From: Negativicoccus succinicivorans
Lineage (GTDB): Bacteria > Bacillota > Negativicutes > Veillonellales > Negativicoccaceae
DNA: 64,000 bases
Direction of reading: 5' to 3'
NCBI RefSeq assembly: GCF_018372215.1
Contig: NZ_JAHAJN010000004.1
Location: 48,517-112,516 of the forward strand
Below the pieces are notes generated by a model, which was not told where the DNA came from, ran no database searches, and saw only the letters and a program-made list of their open reading frames with translations. The position numbers were made by a program, and so were the translations under genes. This document shows positions 10,265-18,618 of this stretch, piece by piece. Within the stretch, counting starts at the first letter, position 1, and the number at the start of each line of letters is the position of its first letter.

Positions 10265-11926
10265 TTATTTGGCCAACTCCGCCGCTCGTTCGATCGGATA
10301 TCGAAACGCGGGCGGGATCAAATCTTCATCCAGATATTGCGCCAGCAAGCGACCGACCAACACCCCTTTATTGCTGTAAAACCACGCGAAATAGTAAAAC
10401 CGTCGGCCCTCTTCATCGCGTCCCCCGATGCTTTTCAGCTTGCGCGACTGGAACATGCGTTTCGGATCCGGTTTCCATTTACTCACGGCGCGCTTAACCA
10501 TGTCCTTGTACACGAAATCGTCGCCTTCCGCCAATTCGTGCACCACCTGGTACAACACGTCCCATTTATTTTTCCGTGAGATATGCTCGACGATATCCAA
10601 CTCCAAACAAATTTCATCCGTAAAGAAAATATTTTCACCGCGCGGCGTCTTCATCTTGACGTCTCTGTCATAGAGCGACACCGTGCCGAGATGAAAGCGC
10701 TCGAAAAGCTGCGCGATCTTGACAATCGAGCTTTCGCCGCGCGCGTTGACCAGACAGACACCGAGAAAGTCAAAATGGTAACCGAGCGTTTTGGCGAAAC
10801 CGGCGAACGCGCCGTACTCCGTCTCCCCTTCCACGATCAACACCGAACGGGCGAATAACGCTTCTTTCACTTCGGGGAAATGCATGATCAGGTGTTTTTC
10901 CACCCCCGGCTCGAAGCTGAATTCCGCGCCGTTGGCCGCGCGAACTTCCCCCGTCTTATCACGGTACAAACGTAAAATATAGCGGTAATCGTCAATCAGG
11001 CAATCCGTCGAGTTGGTGACGATGAACAGCTGTCCTTCCAGTCCGTCAATGCCGAGAAAACGCTGAAAGAGTTCACACATCAGCGGACTTTCATTCGCCA
11101 AAATGCCGCGGTAAAATTCAATCAACGTGCGCTGGCGATACGGGTGCTGATGAATTTCCGGCTCGTCGATACCGATAATGAGCGGCAGATACTTGCGGCC
11201 TTTGTCATCGACAATCAAATAATCCCGAAACGGTTCCCGCGGGTCATCATTGAGCATCATCAATTCGCGCAACATCTGAAAGCCCGTCAGCATCAGCATG
11301 CGGAACGTATCGTCCGTGTCGCGTTCCGAACCGTCGGACTCCGTCAGATAATCCACCCAGGTATCCAGCGAATCGGACAGACGATCAATCGCCGCGACAT
11401 CCGCGCCGGAATGTTTCGCCATATCGTGCAGAATCGAACGCAGACGCTCGCCCTCTTCGGCGATGAATTGACCTAAAATATCACGCAGATCGGCGCGCGC
11501 CTCTTCACTGAGTTCGTTGCGCTGCATGCCCGTCGGCAAGTGCGTCAGATAGCGCACGGATTGCTTCCAGTCTTCGGGAAGCACCTCATGATGTTCGAGA
11601 TTGCTCATGGTGAACGTTTCTGCCTCGGGCTCCTGCGACACCTGCAACCGCAACACTCCGTCCGCGTCGTCAAGCGGTTTCCCGTTGATCACCAGCTGGC
11701 GCCGATGCTCCATCTGCAAAGCGATAAACACGCGGATCGGTTTATCTTTATCGCGAAAATCGTCCGCGTCAAAACCTTTTTTCTCGTGCAAAGTTTCAAG
11801 TATTTTCAAAAAATTGGTCTTGCCGATATTATGCGAGCCGACCAAATAATTTTGCGTGCTGTCAAAAACCATCCGCACGTGGCGAAAGGTACGGTAATTT
11901 TCAATTTCCATACTGACGATATGCAA
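10265..11926 (-). CDS. OLD-family ATPase with TOPRIM nuclease domain
   Basis: This 553-aa protein combines an N-terminal SMC/ABC-type ATPase with a C-terminal TOPRIM domain, as in overcoming-lysogenization-defect nucleases. Walker A is GSHNIGKTNF and Walker B is LIIGIDEPEIHQHP. TOPRIM is visible as VLIVEGETEYGAF (catalytic Glu) and SLYDRDVK (DxD). I start at TTG 11926 because GGGGAGGTGA lies just upstream, and a TATAAT box at 11955-11960 would place upstream ATGs at or before the transcript start. No UvrD-like partner (as in Gabija) is adjacent. The role could be DNA repair or phage defence; this is inference. Confidence 0.83.
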   Translation of the reverse strand: MHIVSMEIENYRTFRHVRMVFDSTQNYLVGSHNIGKTNFLKILETLHEKKGFDADDFRDKDKPIRVFIALQMEHRRQLVINGKPLDDADGVLRLQVSQEPEAETFTMSNLEHHEVLPEDWKQSVRYLTHLPTGMQRNELSEEARADLRDILGQFIAEEGERLRSILHDMAKHSGADVAAIDRLSDSLDTWVDYLTESDGSERDTDDTFRMLMLTGFQMLRELMMLNDDPREPFRDYLIVDDKGRKYLPLIIGIDEPEIHQHPYRQRTLIEFYRGILANESPLMCELFQRFLGIDGLEGQLFIVTNSTDCLIDDYRYILRLYRDKTGEVRAANGAEFSFEPGVEKHLIMHFPEVKEALFARSVLIVEGETEYGAFAGFAKTLGYHFDFLGVCLVNARGESSIVKIAQLFERFHLGTVSLYDRDVKMKTPRGENIFFTDEICLELDIVEHISRKNKWDVLYQVVHELAEGDDFVYKDMVKRAVSKWKPDPKRMFQSRKLKSIGGRDEEGRRFYYFAWFYSNKGVLVGRLLAQYLDEDLIPPAFRYPIERAAELAK

Positions 11927-11954
11927 ATCCGTCACCTCCCCAACTGTCAATTGC

Positions 11955-11960
11955 ATTATA
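11955..11960 (-). promoter_or_regulatory. -10 element of the OLD-family gene
   Basis: TATAAT on the minus strand, about 29 nt upstream of the TTG start codon; the -35 is weak. It supports the TTG start over the ATGs at 11983 and 11956. Confidence 0.5.
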
Positions 11961-12022
11961 GCGTATTCCCTATCCGCATGCATAAATAGCCAAAAAGAAA
12001 TGACACCTCCATTTTGAAAATT

Positions 12023-12031
12023 TGTTATAAT
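12023..12031 (+). promoter_or_regulatory. extended -10 promoter of ddh
   Basis: TGTTATAAT on the plus strand (TATAAT at 12026-12031), about 55 nt before the start codon. Confidence 0.5.
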
Positions 12032-12086
12032 TAAAACTACAACTTTACATGTACATCATGCTTTCATAGGAAAGGATTGAATCATT

Positions 12087-13064
12087 ATGACAACAACCAC
12101 TATTCGCGTCGGCATCGTCGGCTACGGCAATATCGCGCGCGGTGCGGAAATCGCGTTGCAGTCGGCCGACGACATGGAACTCGTCGCCATTTTTTCCCGC
12201 CGTTCCGGCATCACTTCGGCAAGCGGCACGCCGGTCTTCACCATGGATCAGATCCCCTCGTTTCAAGACAAAATCGATGTGATGATCCTCTGCGGCGGCT
12301 CCGCCAATGATCTCATGGAACAGGGGCTGGAAATCGGCCGCTACTTCCACGTCATCGACAGCTTCGACACGCACGCCAAGATTGAAGAACATTTCACCGG
12401 TATGGATCGCGTCGCCAAAGCGGCGGGCAAGGTAGCGCTCATCTCCATGGGTTGGGATCCTGGTCTCTTCTCGCTGATGCGTCTTTTGGGCGAAGCCGCT
12501 TTACCGCATGGTAAAAACTACACCTTCTGGGGCCGCGGCATCAGCCAGGGTCACTCCAACGCGATCCGCCGCATTGCGGGCGTCGCCGATGCCAAACAAT
12601 ACACCGTTCCCAAGGAAGAATACCTCGAACGCGCGCGCAACGGTGAAATGAGCGACTTCACGGCGCAAGAATCGCATTTGCGCGAATGCTACGTCGTTTT
12701 GGAAGACGGCGCGGACCAGGCGCGGGTCGAAAACGAAATCCGCCACCTCAAAAATTATTTTGAAGGCTATGAAACGGAAATTCATTTCATTTCGCAGGAA
12801 GAACTCGATCGCGACCACGCCGCGATGCCGCACGGCGGCTTCGTTCTGCGCGTCGGCGAAACACAGCCGCAGGAAGCGCAAGTCATGGAATACAACCTGC
12901 GCCTGGCGAGCAATCCGAACTTCACCTCCAGCGTCATCGTCGCCTACACGCGCGCGCTGATGCGCATGGCCGCGGAAGGCAAAACCGGCTGCATCACCAT
13001 CTTCGATGTGCCGCCGGCCTACCTGCTCGCGAAAACTCCGGAAGAAATTCGCCACCTGCTGTAA
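12087..13064 (+). CDS. ddh: meso-diaminopimelate D-dehydrogenase
   Basis: Ddh makes meso-DAP in one NADPH-dependent step from tetrahydrodipicolinate, feeding peptidoglycan and lysine. The 325-aa protein has the nucleotide loop VGYGNIARG (about 10-18), SMGWDPGLFSL, and WGRGISQGHSNAIRRI of the substrate pocket. Length matches the family (about 320-330). It is a monocistronic gene with its own promoter and a terminator shared with the convergent gene. The single-step route bypasses DapD/DapE-type enzymes; whether those also exist is outside this window. Confidence 0.96.
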   Translation: MTTTTIRVGIVGYGNIARGAEIALQSADDMELVAIFSRRSGITSASGTPVFTMDQIPSFQDKIDVMILCGGSANDLMEQGLEIGRYFHVIDSFDTHAKIEEHFTGMDRVAKAAGKVALISMGWDPGLFSLMRLLGEAALPHGKNYTFWGRGISQGHSNAIRRIAGVADAKQYTVPKEEYLERARNGEMSDFTAQESHLRECYVVLEDGADQARVENEIRHLKNYFEGYETEIHFISQEELDRDHAAMPHGGFVLRVGETQPQEAQVMEYNLRLASNPNFTSSVIVAYTRALMRMAAEGKTGCITIFDVPPAYLLAKTPEEIRHLL

Positions 13065-13073
13065 TACGCAAAC

Positions 13074-13105
13074 AAAAAAGAGAACCGCTCGGTTCTCTTT
13101 TTTAT
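13074..13105. terminator. bidirectional terminator after ddh
   Basis: Stem AAAGAGAACCG/CGGTTCTCTTT flanked by A and T runs, between convergent ddh and the VTT gene. Confidence 0.85.
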
Positions 13106-13110
13106 TGCGT

Positions 13111-13869
13111 TTATTTTTCCGCGTCGTTCCGCTCGCCTTCTTCTTGCGCTTGGCGCGCGGCGTCCCGCTGATCTTTTTTGCGTTTCCACCACCACAGTCC
13201 GCCGTAGACGATTGTGATGCCGGCGATCATCACCATGAGGCGCGTCTGATTTTCCGAGGCGAGAACGACGTCGTGTCCGACGACGACTTCAATCGCGACG
13301 GAAGGCAGCTTGCCCAAGGCCGTGCCGATCAGGTAATCGCGATAGCTGATACGGGAAAGCGCGCCGAGCGCCGTCACCAGTCCGTTCGGCGAGTACGGCA
13401 CGGCGCGAGCGATCAGCATCGCCCACATGGTCGAGTACGAGTCCAGTTTGGTGAGCATTTTATTGTGCTCGATGACGCGTTTCGCCATGTCGCGAAAAAT
13501 CGTGCGCATCAGCCAAAACGAGATCAGCACGCCCACCGTTTCACCGGCCCAGGAAATCAGAATGCCGAGCCAAATGCCGAAAATAAGTCCGTTGGCGGCC
13601 GACAGAAAAATGGAGGGCAAAAAGCCGACAATATTGATGATGACATCGATGAAAAAGCTGACGGCCATCGCCCATACGCCGAAGCCGCGCAGGTATTCCA
13701 CCGTGCCGTGAAAGTCGCCGACCATGGAAAGGTGCCAGATCGTGCCGTAAAATGTCGGATCCAGAAGATGGATCCCACTCAGGATCGCGAGCAGAAATAC
13801 GACCAGTCCCCATTTGAGACGGCGCTCTTCCGCTTCGCTCCACTGCGTATGTTGCCTGTTAATTTTCAT
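13111..13869 (-). CDS. TVP38/TMEM64 (VTT domain) membrane protein
   Basis: This 252-aa protein has a first membrane helix at about 18-38 and a DedA-like VTT domain spanning about 65-225. Diagnostic stretches are GFLPSIFLSAANGLIFG, WAGETVGVLISFWLMR and ARAVPYSPNGLVTALGALS, the last matching the re-entrant loop of the family. The C-terminal 25 residues are charged and cytoplasmic. VTT proteins are linked to lipid scrambling or undecaprenyl-phosphate recycling; this role is by family only. It overlaps the 3' end of thrC by 11 nt and is probably co-transcribed. Confidence 0.85.
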   Translation of the reverse strand: MKINRQHTQWSEAEERRLKWGLVVFLLAILSGIHLLDPTFYGTIWHLSMVGDFHGTVEYLRGFGVWAMAVSFFIDVIINIVGFLPSIFLSAANGLIFGIWLGILISWAGETVGVLISFWLMRTIFRDMAKRVIEHNKMLTKLDSYSTMWAMLIARAVPYSPNGLVTALGALSRISYRDYLIGTALGKLPSVAIEVVVGHDVVLASENQTRLMVMIAGITIVYGGLWWWKRKKDQRDAARQAQEEGERNDAEK

Positions 13870-15364
13870 TATGCTCCGTCATTGCGGCGATCGTCTCGCG
13901 CACAACGTTCTGTAAGTCTTCTTTCTCCACGCTCTCATGAAAGCGCGGTTGTTTTTTGCGTAGATGGAAAAACTGAATCGGTAGCGGCAAGCTGGAAATA
14001 TTGGCGATTTGCCACATGCGATCGAAATCATCGGTCGCGTCTTTGGTGTCGAGTTTCAACGCTTGCGCGACGGTGTCGGGGAATTTATACGGATGCGCCG
14101 TGGAAATAATGACCAACAGTCGCCCGTCGCGTTCCTCTTGCAACTGATCGCTCACGCCGACCGCCACTGCCGTGTGCGGGTCCATCAGGTAGCCGTGTTC
14201 TTTGTGCATGCGGCCCATGAGGCGAACCGTCTCTTCATCGTCCACCCAGCCGCAGAGGAAATCATCCGCCTTCGCCATGACATCTTGCGGCAATGTAAAG
14301 CTACCGTTTGCGCGGAGTTCTTCGAGGTATTTCTCCGTCGCGCGCGCATCGCCGTCCAGCAAGTAGTAAATAAAACGTTCCAAGTTCGACGAAATCAAAA
14401 TGTCCATCGAGGGCGAATGCGTCGCGTGAAATTCGCGACGGCGATCGTAAGTGCCCGTACGGAAAAAGTCGGTCAAGACATGATTTTCGTTCGATGCGCA
14501 AATCAGTTTCGCGATCGGCACGCCCAATCGTTTCGCGAGGTAACCCGCCAAAATATTGCCGAAGTTGCCGGTCGGCACGCACACGTCAAACGCTTCGCCT
14601 TTTTTGATCTCGCCCGCTTTGACGAGTTCCGCGTAGGTGCGGATATAGTACACGATCTGCGGCAATAAACGTCCGATATTGATCGAATTGGCGCTGGAAA
14701 ACGCCACGCCGTGGTCCTTGGCGTAGGCGCGCAGGTCCGGATCTTCAAACGCCGCTTTGACGAATGTCTGCGCGTCGTCAAAATTACCTTCGACGCCGTA
14801 CACGTGCACGTTTTCTCCCGCTTGGGTCTGCATCTGCCATTTTTGCACGGGGCTGACGCCGTGTTCCGGATAAAACACCACGATTTCCGTTCCCGGCACG
14901 TCTTGGAATCCGGCCAACGCGGCTTTGCCCGTGTCGCCGCTGGTCGCGGTCAGGATCAAGGTCGTTTCCGTACGTCCGAGTTTTTCCTTGGCGGCCTGCA
15001 GTAAATGAGGAAATAAGGACAACGCCATGTCTTTGAACGCCAGCGTCCGGCCATGGAACAGTTCCGTGAAGTAACGTTTTTCACCGACTTTGCGCACGCG
15101 AATAATCCCCGGCATATTGAATGTTCCGTTGTATGCCTTGCGGCATAAAGTCAACAGTTCTTCTTTGTCCCAGTCGGTAAAAAACAACGCCAACACTTCG
15201 GCGGCGAGTTCCGCGTATGTCAGATCCGCCGTTGCTTCCCAGTCCTCACGCGGCGCCGGTAAATATTCCGGAACGTACAGTCCCCCATCCGGTGCCAGAC
15301 CCGAAACAAGAGCTTCCGCGGCGGTAACGGACGGAGCGCGCCCGCGCGTACTGACAAACTTCAT
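13859..15364 (-). CDS. thrC: threonine synthase
   Basis: ThrC converts O-phosphohomoserine to threonine with PLP. The 501-aa protein starts at ATG 15364, 9 nt after AAAGGAG; the in-frame ATG at 15373 is too close to that site. The N-terminal TRGRAPSVTAAEAL and APDGGLYVPE, the PLP-lysine segment HGRTLAFKDMAL and the phosphate loop TATSGDTGKAAL are all present. Its length matches the long (fungal/E. coli-like) ThrC class. An extended -10 promoter lies about 90 nt upstream, leaving a leader with two small hairpins but no recognisable riboswitch. Confidence 0.96.
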   Translation of the reverse strand: MKFVSTRGRAPSVTAAEALVSGLAPDGGLYVPEYLPAPREDWEATADLTYAELAAEVLALFFTDWDKEELLTLCRKAYNGTFNMPGIIRVRKVGEKRYFTELFHGRTLAFKDMALSLFPHLLQAAKEKLGRTETTLILTATSGDTGKAALAGFQDVPGTEIVVFYPEHGVSPVQKWQMQTQAGENVHVYGVEGNFDDAQTFVKAAFEDPDLRAYAKDHGVAFSSANSINIGRLLPQIVYYIRTYAELVKAGEIKKGEAFDVCVPTGNFGNILAGYLAKRLGVPIAKLICASNENHVLTDFFRTGTYDRRREFHATHSPSMDILISSNLERFIYYLLDGDARATEKYLEELRANGSFTLPQDVMAKADDFLCGWVDDEETVRLMGRMHKEHGYLMDPHTAVAVGVSDQLQEERDGRLLVIISTAHPYKFPDTVAQALKLDTKDATDDFDRMWQIANISSLPLPIQFFHLRKKQPRFHESVEKEDLQNVVRETIAAMTEHNEN

Positions 15365-15453
15365 GGTATTCATCTCCTTTGGCTTACGCCCAACATGCCC
15401 AAACGGCATAACTCGGCCTTATAGCCGCGATTTATATGCATAATTTAGTACCT

Positions 15454-15480
15454 ATTATACCATATGCGCAGATGCGTCAA
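15454..15480 (-). promoter_or_regulatory. thrC promoter
   Basis: TTGACG (15475-15480) and TGGTATAAT (-10 at 15454-15459) on the minus strand. The spacer is only 15 nt, compensated by the TGn extension. Confidence 0.6.
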
Positions 15481-15543
15481 GCGCGGCGCCCCTGACAAAA
15501 AAACCGCGTTTCGGTACAATATAATACACAGAGGAGGGATACC

Positions 15544-15933
15544 ATGTCCATGATCGGTACCAAGGGAAGCTTTACTTGCGTCATTGCCGCCACGGATACG
15601 GCCGCGGCCGTCGGCAGCGGCACCGTCGACGTGTGCGCGACGCCCGTCATCGCCGCCGCGATGGAGGCGGCCGCCGTCGCCGCGCTGGCGCCGCACCTGA
15701 ATGATGACGAAACCACGGTCGGCACGCGCATTTCTCTCACGCATACCGCGCCCAGCGTTGTCGGAATGACGCTGACCGCCTGCGCGGAAATCACGTCGCA
15801 CACCGGACGGCAGTACGAATTTACCGTGACGGTGCGTGACGAGATCGGCGTCGTCGCTGCGGGCACGCACACGCGCGTCCTGGTGAATACGTCTTGTTTT
15901 TTAGCCAACGCCGATGCACGATCGCGCAAGTAA
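15544..15933 (+). CDS. FlK-like hotdog thioesterase
   Basis: This 129-aa hotdog-fold protein resembles the fluoroacetyl-CoA thioesterase FlK group. It shows GSGTVDVCATPVIAAAMEAA (central helix), TTVGTRISLTH with the conserved TTVG and His, and the terminal AGTHTRVLV motif. FlK homologues outside fluoroacetate producers have unknown acyl-CoA substrates. An AGAGGAGG ribosome site precedes ATG 15544. It is a lone plus-strand gene between thrC (divergent) and the metallophosphoesterase (convergent). Confidence 0.87.
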   Translation: MSMIGTKGSFTCVIAATDTAAAVGSGTVDVCATPVIAAAMEAAAVAALAPHLNDDETTVGTRISLTHTAPSVVGMTLTACAEITSHTGRQYEFTVTVRDEIGVVAAGTHTRVLVNTSCFLANADARSRK

Positions 15934-15938
15934 GCAAC

Positions 15939-15968
15939 AAAAAAGATCCTCCGTGGAGGATCTTTTTT
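15939..15968. terminator. bidirectional terminator after the thioesterase gene
   Basis: Stem AAGATCCTCC/GGAGGATCTT flanked by A and T runs; the right T-run overlaps the stop region of the convergent gene. Confidence 0.85.
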
Positions 15969-17100
15969 AGCGTCCGCGTTTCAGTGTGAAATACGTCACT
16001 TCACGATCGCAAAATACACGCAGCGGCATCCATCCGCCCGCGCCGCGACTGACGTAACCGACGCTTGCGCCGCGCGTAAACAGGCCGCGATTGTAGGGAT
16101 ACATCAGCGGAAATGTCTGCCCGGCGAGACCGAATTGCATGCCGTGCGTATGCCCTGCCAGCGTCAGCTCAACATGACGCGTCAAACCTTCTTCCAAAAA
16201 TTGCGGGTGGTGCGCCAGCAAGATCACAAAAGCATGTTCCGGAATACCCGCCATGGCCTGATCCGTATATTCTTTGGCTTGCGCTTTCAAGTTCTCGCCG
16301 CGACCGAACGGAAAATCCACGCCGGCCACGTAGATGGTAGCGCCGTCGCGGGAAAGCGTGGCGTGTTCATTTTTCAAGACGCGAATATCGGATTGCGCAA
16401 GGTAGTCCGCGATCAGCGGCTGGTCGCGGAAGTATTCGTGATTGCCCCACACGTAATCGATGCCGAGTCGGAAATTCGGCGCTTTTTCTTTCAACAGTTC
16501 CTGCAAGGCCGGAAGTTCCCGCACGTCATCAATCAAGTCGCCGCCTAAAACGATGTAATCCACTTCATCTCGTTCCGCCTGTTCCAAGATCTCCGCCAGA
16601 TCACTGACATGGTAGTACGGCCCGATGTGCAAATCGGTAATGAGCGCGATTTTAGTCCCATCAAATTGATACGGCAAACTCGTGTAGCGCAATTCTTTCG
16701 TTTCATAGTCCAAATGTTCGCTACCGTAAAGACCCGCGCCGATCATAACGACAGCGCCGATCATAATGAACGCACTAAGCGTCGCCCAAAGTCCCCTTTT
16801 TCCGCCGAGTAATGAAATGATACGCACAATGAGCAGCGGCACCGCCGCGGCGATCTGCCAGATCAGCCAGGAGACGCTGAGCAATGCCAGAAAACGACCG
16901 AGCGCGCCGGCGAAGGTGGTCAAATATAAATCCGCGTAAAAAAAGTAGTAGGCGGCTGCCAGCCACGAGATGCTTAGAAAGCTGCCGAAAAGCGTGTACC
17001 GATTCATCCTCCACAGAGCCGCCAGACACGCGGAATTTATAAAAGACACGATAAAAGAAATTGTCAATAAAGCCAGTAAAATAAAGTTTGCTCGAGCCAT
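15967..17100 (-). CDS. membrane-anchored metallophosphoesterase
   Basis: The 377-aa protein has four N-terminal hydrophobic helices (about residues 5-130) followed by a calcineurin-type phosphoesterase domain. The dimetal ligands are all visible: DLHIG (D-x-H), GGDLIDD, GNHE, LAHHPQ and GHTHG. This architecture matches the YkuE/YaeI-like group, where a UDP-2,3-diacylglucosamine or phospholipid-related role has been proposed; here the substrate is undetermined. It starts 7 nt after mutY and ends the ispE operon. Confidence 0.88.
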   Translation of the reverse strand: MARANFILLALLTISFIVSFINSACLAALWRMNRYTLFGSFLSISWLAAAYYFFYADLYLTTFAGALGRFLALLSVSWLIWQIAAAVPLLIVRIISLLGGKRGLWATLSAFIMIGAVVMIGAGLYGSEHLDYETKELRYTSLPYQFDGTKIALITDLHIGPYYHVSDLAEILEQAERDEVDYIVLGGDLIDDVRELPALQELLKEKAPNFRLGIDYVWGNHEYFRDQPLIADYLAQSDIRVLKNEHATLSRDGATIYVAGVDFPFGRGENLKAQAKEYTDQAMAGIPEHAFVILLAHHPQFLEEGLTRHVELTLAGHTHGMQFGLAGQTFPLMYPYNRGLFTRGASVGYVSRGAGGWMPLRVFCDREVTYFTLKRGR

Positions 17101-17106
17101 TTTTAA

Positions 17107-18137
17107 TTACCGATCCCGATCTAAAATATATGTCGCCAACTTGGCATGCGGCCCCGCCATAGGAAGCGTTACAAATTCGTCCGGCCGCACCCAGCGAAAA
17201 TCCCCCGCTAACGTTGACGGCGGCGTCGCGCGGTACGCGCGTAATTCCCAAATACGATGCGAAAACACATGCTTATGCCGCCAAAACCATTGCTTGGACT
17301 GCGGCGGATACTGCGCGAACAGTTCCTCTTTCGCGGCCGTCAATGTCCGCGCCAACTGTTGCGGAAACTGCCACATGCCGGCGAGCATGCCTTCTTCCGG
17401 TCGCCGTTCCAATAAAAACGCACCGTCGCGAGCGACCACGGCGACGGCGGCATACCATTTTTGTTGCTGCGTTTTTTTCGACGTACGGGCAAGGTGTCCG
17501 TCTGCCCAGTCTGATAGGCCACGCACTCCTCGCGCAAAGGGCACTGACCGCACCGCGGCGCTCGCGGAATACAGACCAGCGCGCCGAAATCCATCAACGC
17601 TTCGTTAAATGCCTGCGGCCGATCCGCGGGCAATGCTTCCGCGACAAGTTTCGTCACTTCACGATGCACGGGCGCGTCCAAAATATTATCCGTGATGCCG
17701 TACAGTCGGGCGAATACGCGCAGGACATTGCCGTCAACCGCCGGTTCCGGTTTGTTAAAAGCGAGCGAGCGGATCGCTCCCATCACGTACGGACCGACGC
17801 CGGGCAACGCCAGCAGTTCGTCACGCCCGGACGGAATTTCGCCGTCGTATCGCGCTTGGACTTCCTGCATCGCCTGCTGCAAAAGACGAGCGCGCCGGTA
17901 ATAGCCGAGCCCTTGCCAAGCATGCAGAACGTCTTCCGTAGAAGCCTGCGCCACCGTCTCCGGCGTCGGAAATTTCTCCAGCCAGTTCGTGTAGTAGGCT
18001 CGCACCGCCTCCACGCGCGTCTGCTGCAACATAATTTCCGATACCCAAGTGCGGTACGGCGTTCGCTCTTCCCGCCAGGGAAGCTCCCGACCGTTGACTT
18101 TGAACCAGTCCAGCAGTTTTTCAACCCAGGTCGTCAC
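17107..18137 (-). CDS. mutY: adenine DNA glycosylase MutY, split by a -1 frameshift at an A7 run
   Basis: MutY removes adenine mispaired with 8-oxoguanine. The first frame (GTG 18137 onward) holds the HhH-GPD domain: LPWR near the N-terminus, the catalytic region LPGVGPYVMGAI and AVDGNVLRV, and the iron-sulfur cysteines C-x6-C-x2-C-x5-C. After PVRRKK the frame is lost. The NUDIX-like 8-oxoG recognition domain (KWYAAVAVVARDGAFLL, GMLAGMWQFP, FSHRIWEL) continues in the -1 frame to 17107. The joint is CGA-AAA-AAA-C (17472-17478), a correctly phased slippery heptamer; rejoined length is about 343 aa, normal for MutY. The GTG start has GGGAG 7 nt upstream and overlaps the NUDIX gene by 17 nt. It may be a real frameshift, programmed slippage or a sequencing error. 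Confidence 0.85.
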
Positions 18138-18618
18138 GTAAACTCTCCCGCTCGACTTCGCGCAATTCAAACGCGATGATTTCTTCCTGATCCTCGGCGA
18201 ATAAAATCATGCCTTTAATCGCATGCCCCGCGAAAAGCTGCGGTAGCCAGAGATGGTCTCCCGACCACATCTCTTCATAAGGCACGGCGTTCGGATAAAA
18301 CCACTCCGGCTCCATTTCTTCCGTCGGTTTTGGCATCCCTTCGTAAAGCTCCGCGATATAAATCGTCGCCGGATGATTGAGTTCCGGATGGTCTTCAAAA
18401 CGAAATAGCAAATGCCCCGTCAATACGAGATGTTCCGGGTGGACAATGAGCCCCGATTCTTCCTGCAGTTCACGCGCCGCCGCTTGGCGCAGACTTTCTC
18501 CCGAGCGCACTTTACCGCCGAAACCGTTCCATTTGTCGACGCCGAAACCGCGGCGTTTTTTGCCTAAAAGAACGGCCCCGTCATCGCGCCGTACAAACAC
18601 CAACGTTGTCGGTTTCAT
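18121..18618 (-). CDS. 8-oxo-dGTP diphosphatase-like NUDIX hydrolase
   Basis: The 165-aa protein has a complete Nudix box, GGKVRSGESLRQAAARELQEESGL (residues about 34-57, GxxxxxExxxxxxxREUxEExGU). The start MKPTTLVFV, the WNGFGGK context and WFYP match the MTH1/MutT-like 8-oxo-dGTPase group. Cleaning the nucleotide pool complements MutY next door, giving a two-gene GO-system pair with overlapping coding regions. It starts 4 nt inside the end of the GntR gene (ATGA-type coupling). Confidence 0.87.
   Translation of the reverse strand: MKPTTLVFVRRDDGAVLLGKKRRGFGVDKWNGFGGKVRSGESLRQAAARELQEESGLIVHPEHLVLTGHLLFRFEDHPELNHPATIYIAELYEGMPKPTEEMEPEWFYPNAVPYEEMWSGDHLWLPQLFAGHAIKGMILFAEDQEEIIAFELREVERESLRDDLG

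Noticed and set aside
11927..11983. ATG starts at 11983 and 11956 for the OLD-family gene
   Set aside because: They lie at or before the predicted transcript start and lack ribosome sites, whereas TTG 11926 has GGGGAGGTGA.
13006..14109. A 367-codon plus-strand frame after ddh
   Set aside because: It runs through the terminator and opposite the VTT gene and the thrC end; no start signal.
15365..15450. Threonine-related leader or riboswitch before thrC
   Set aside because: Only two small hairpins are seen; no leader peptide with Thr codons, no T-box, no terminator.
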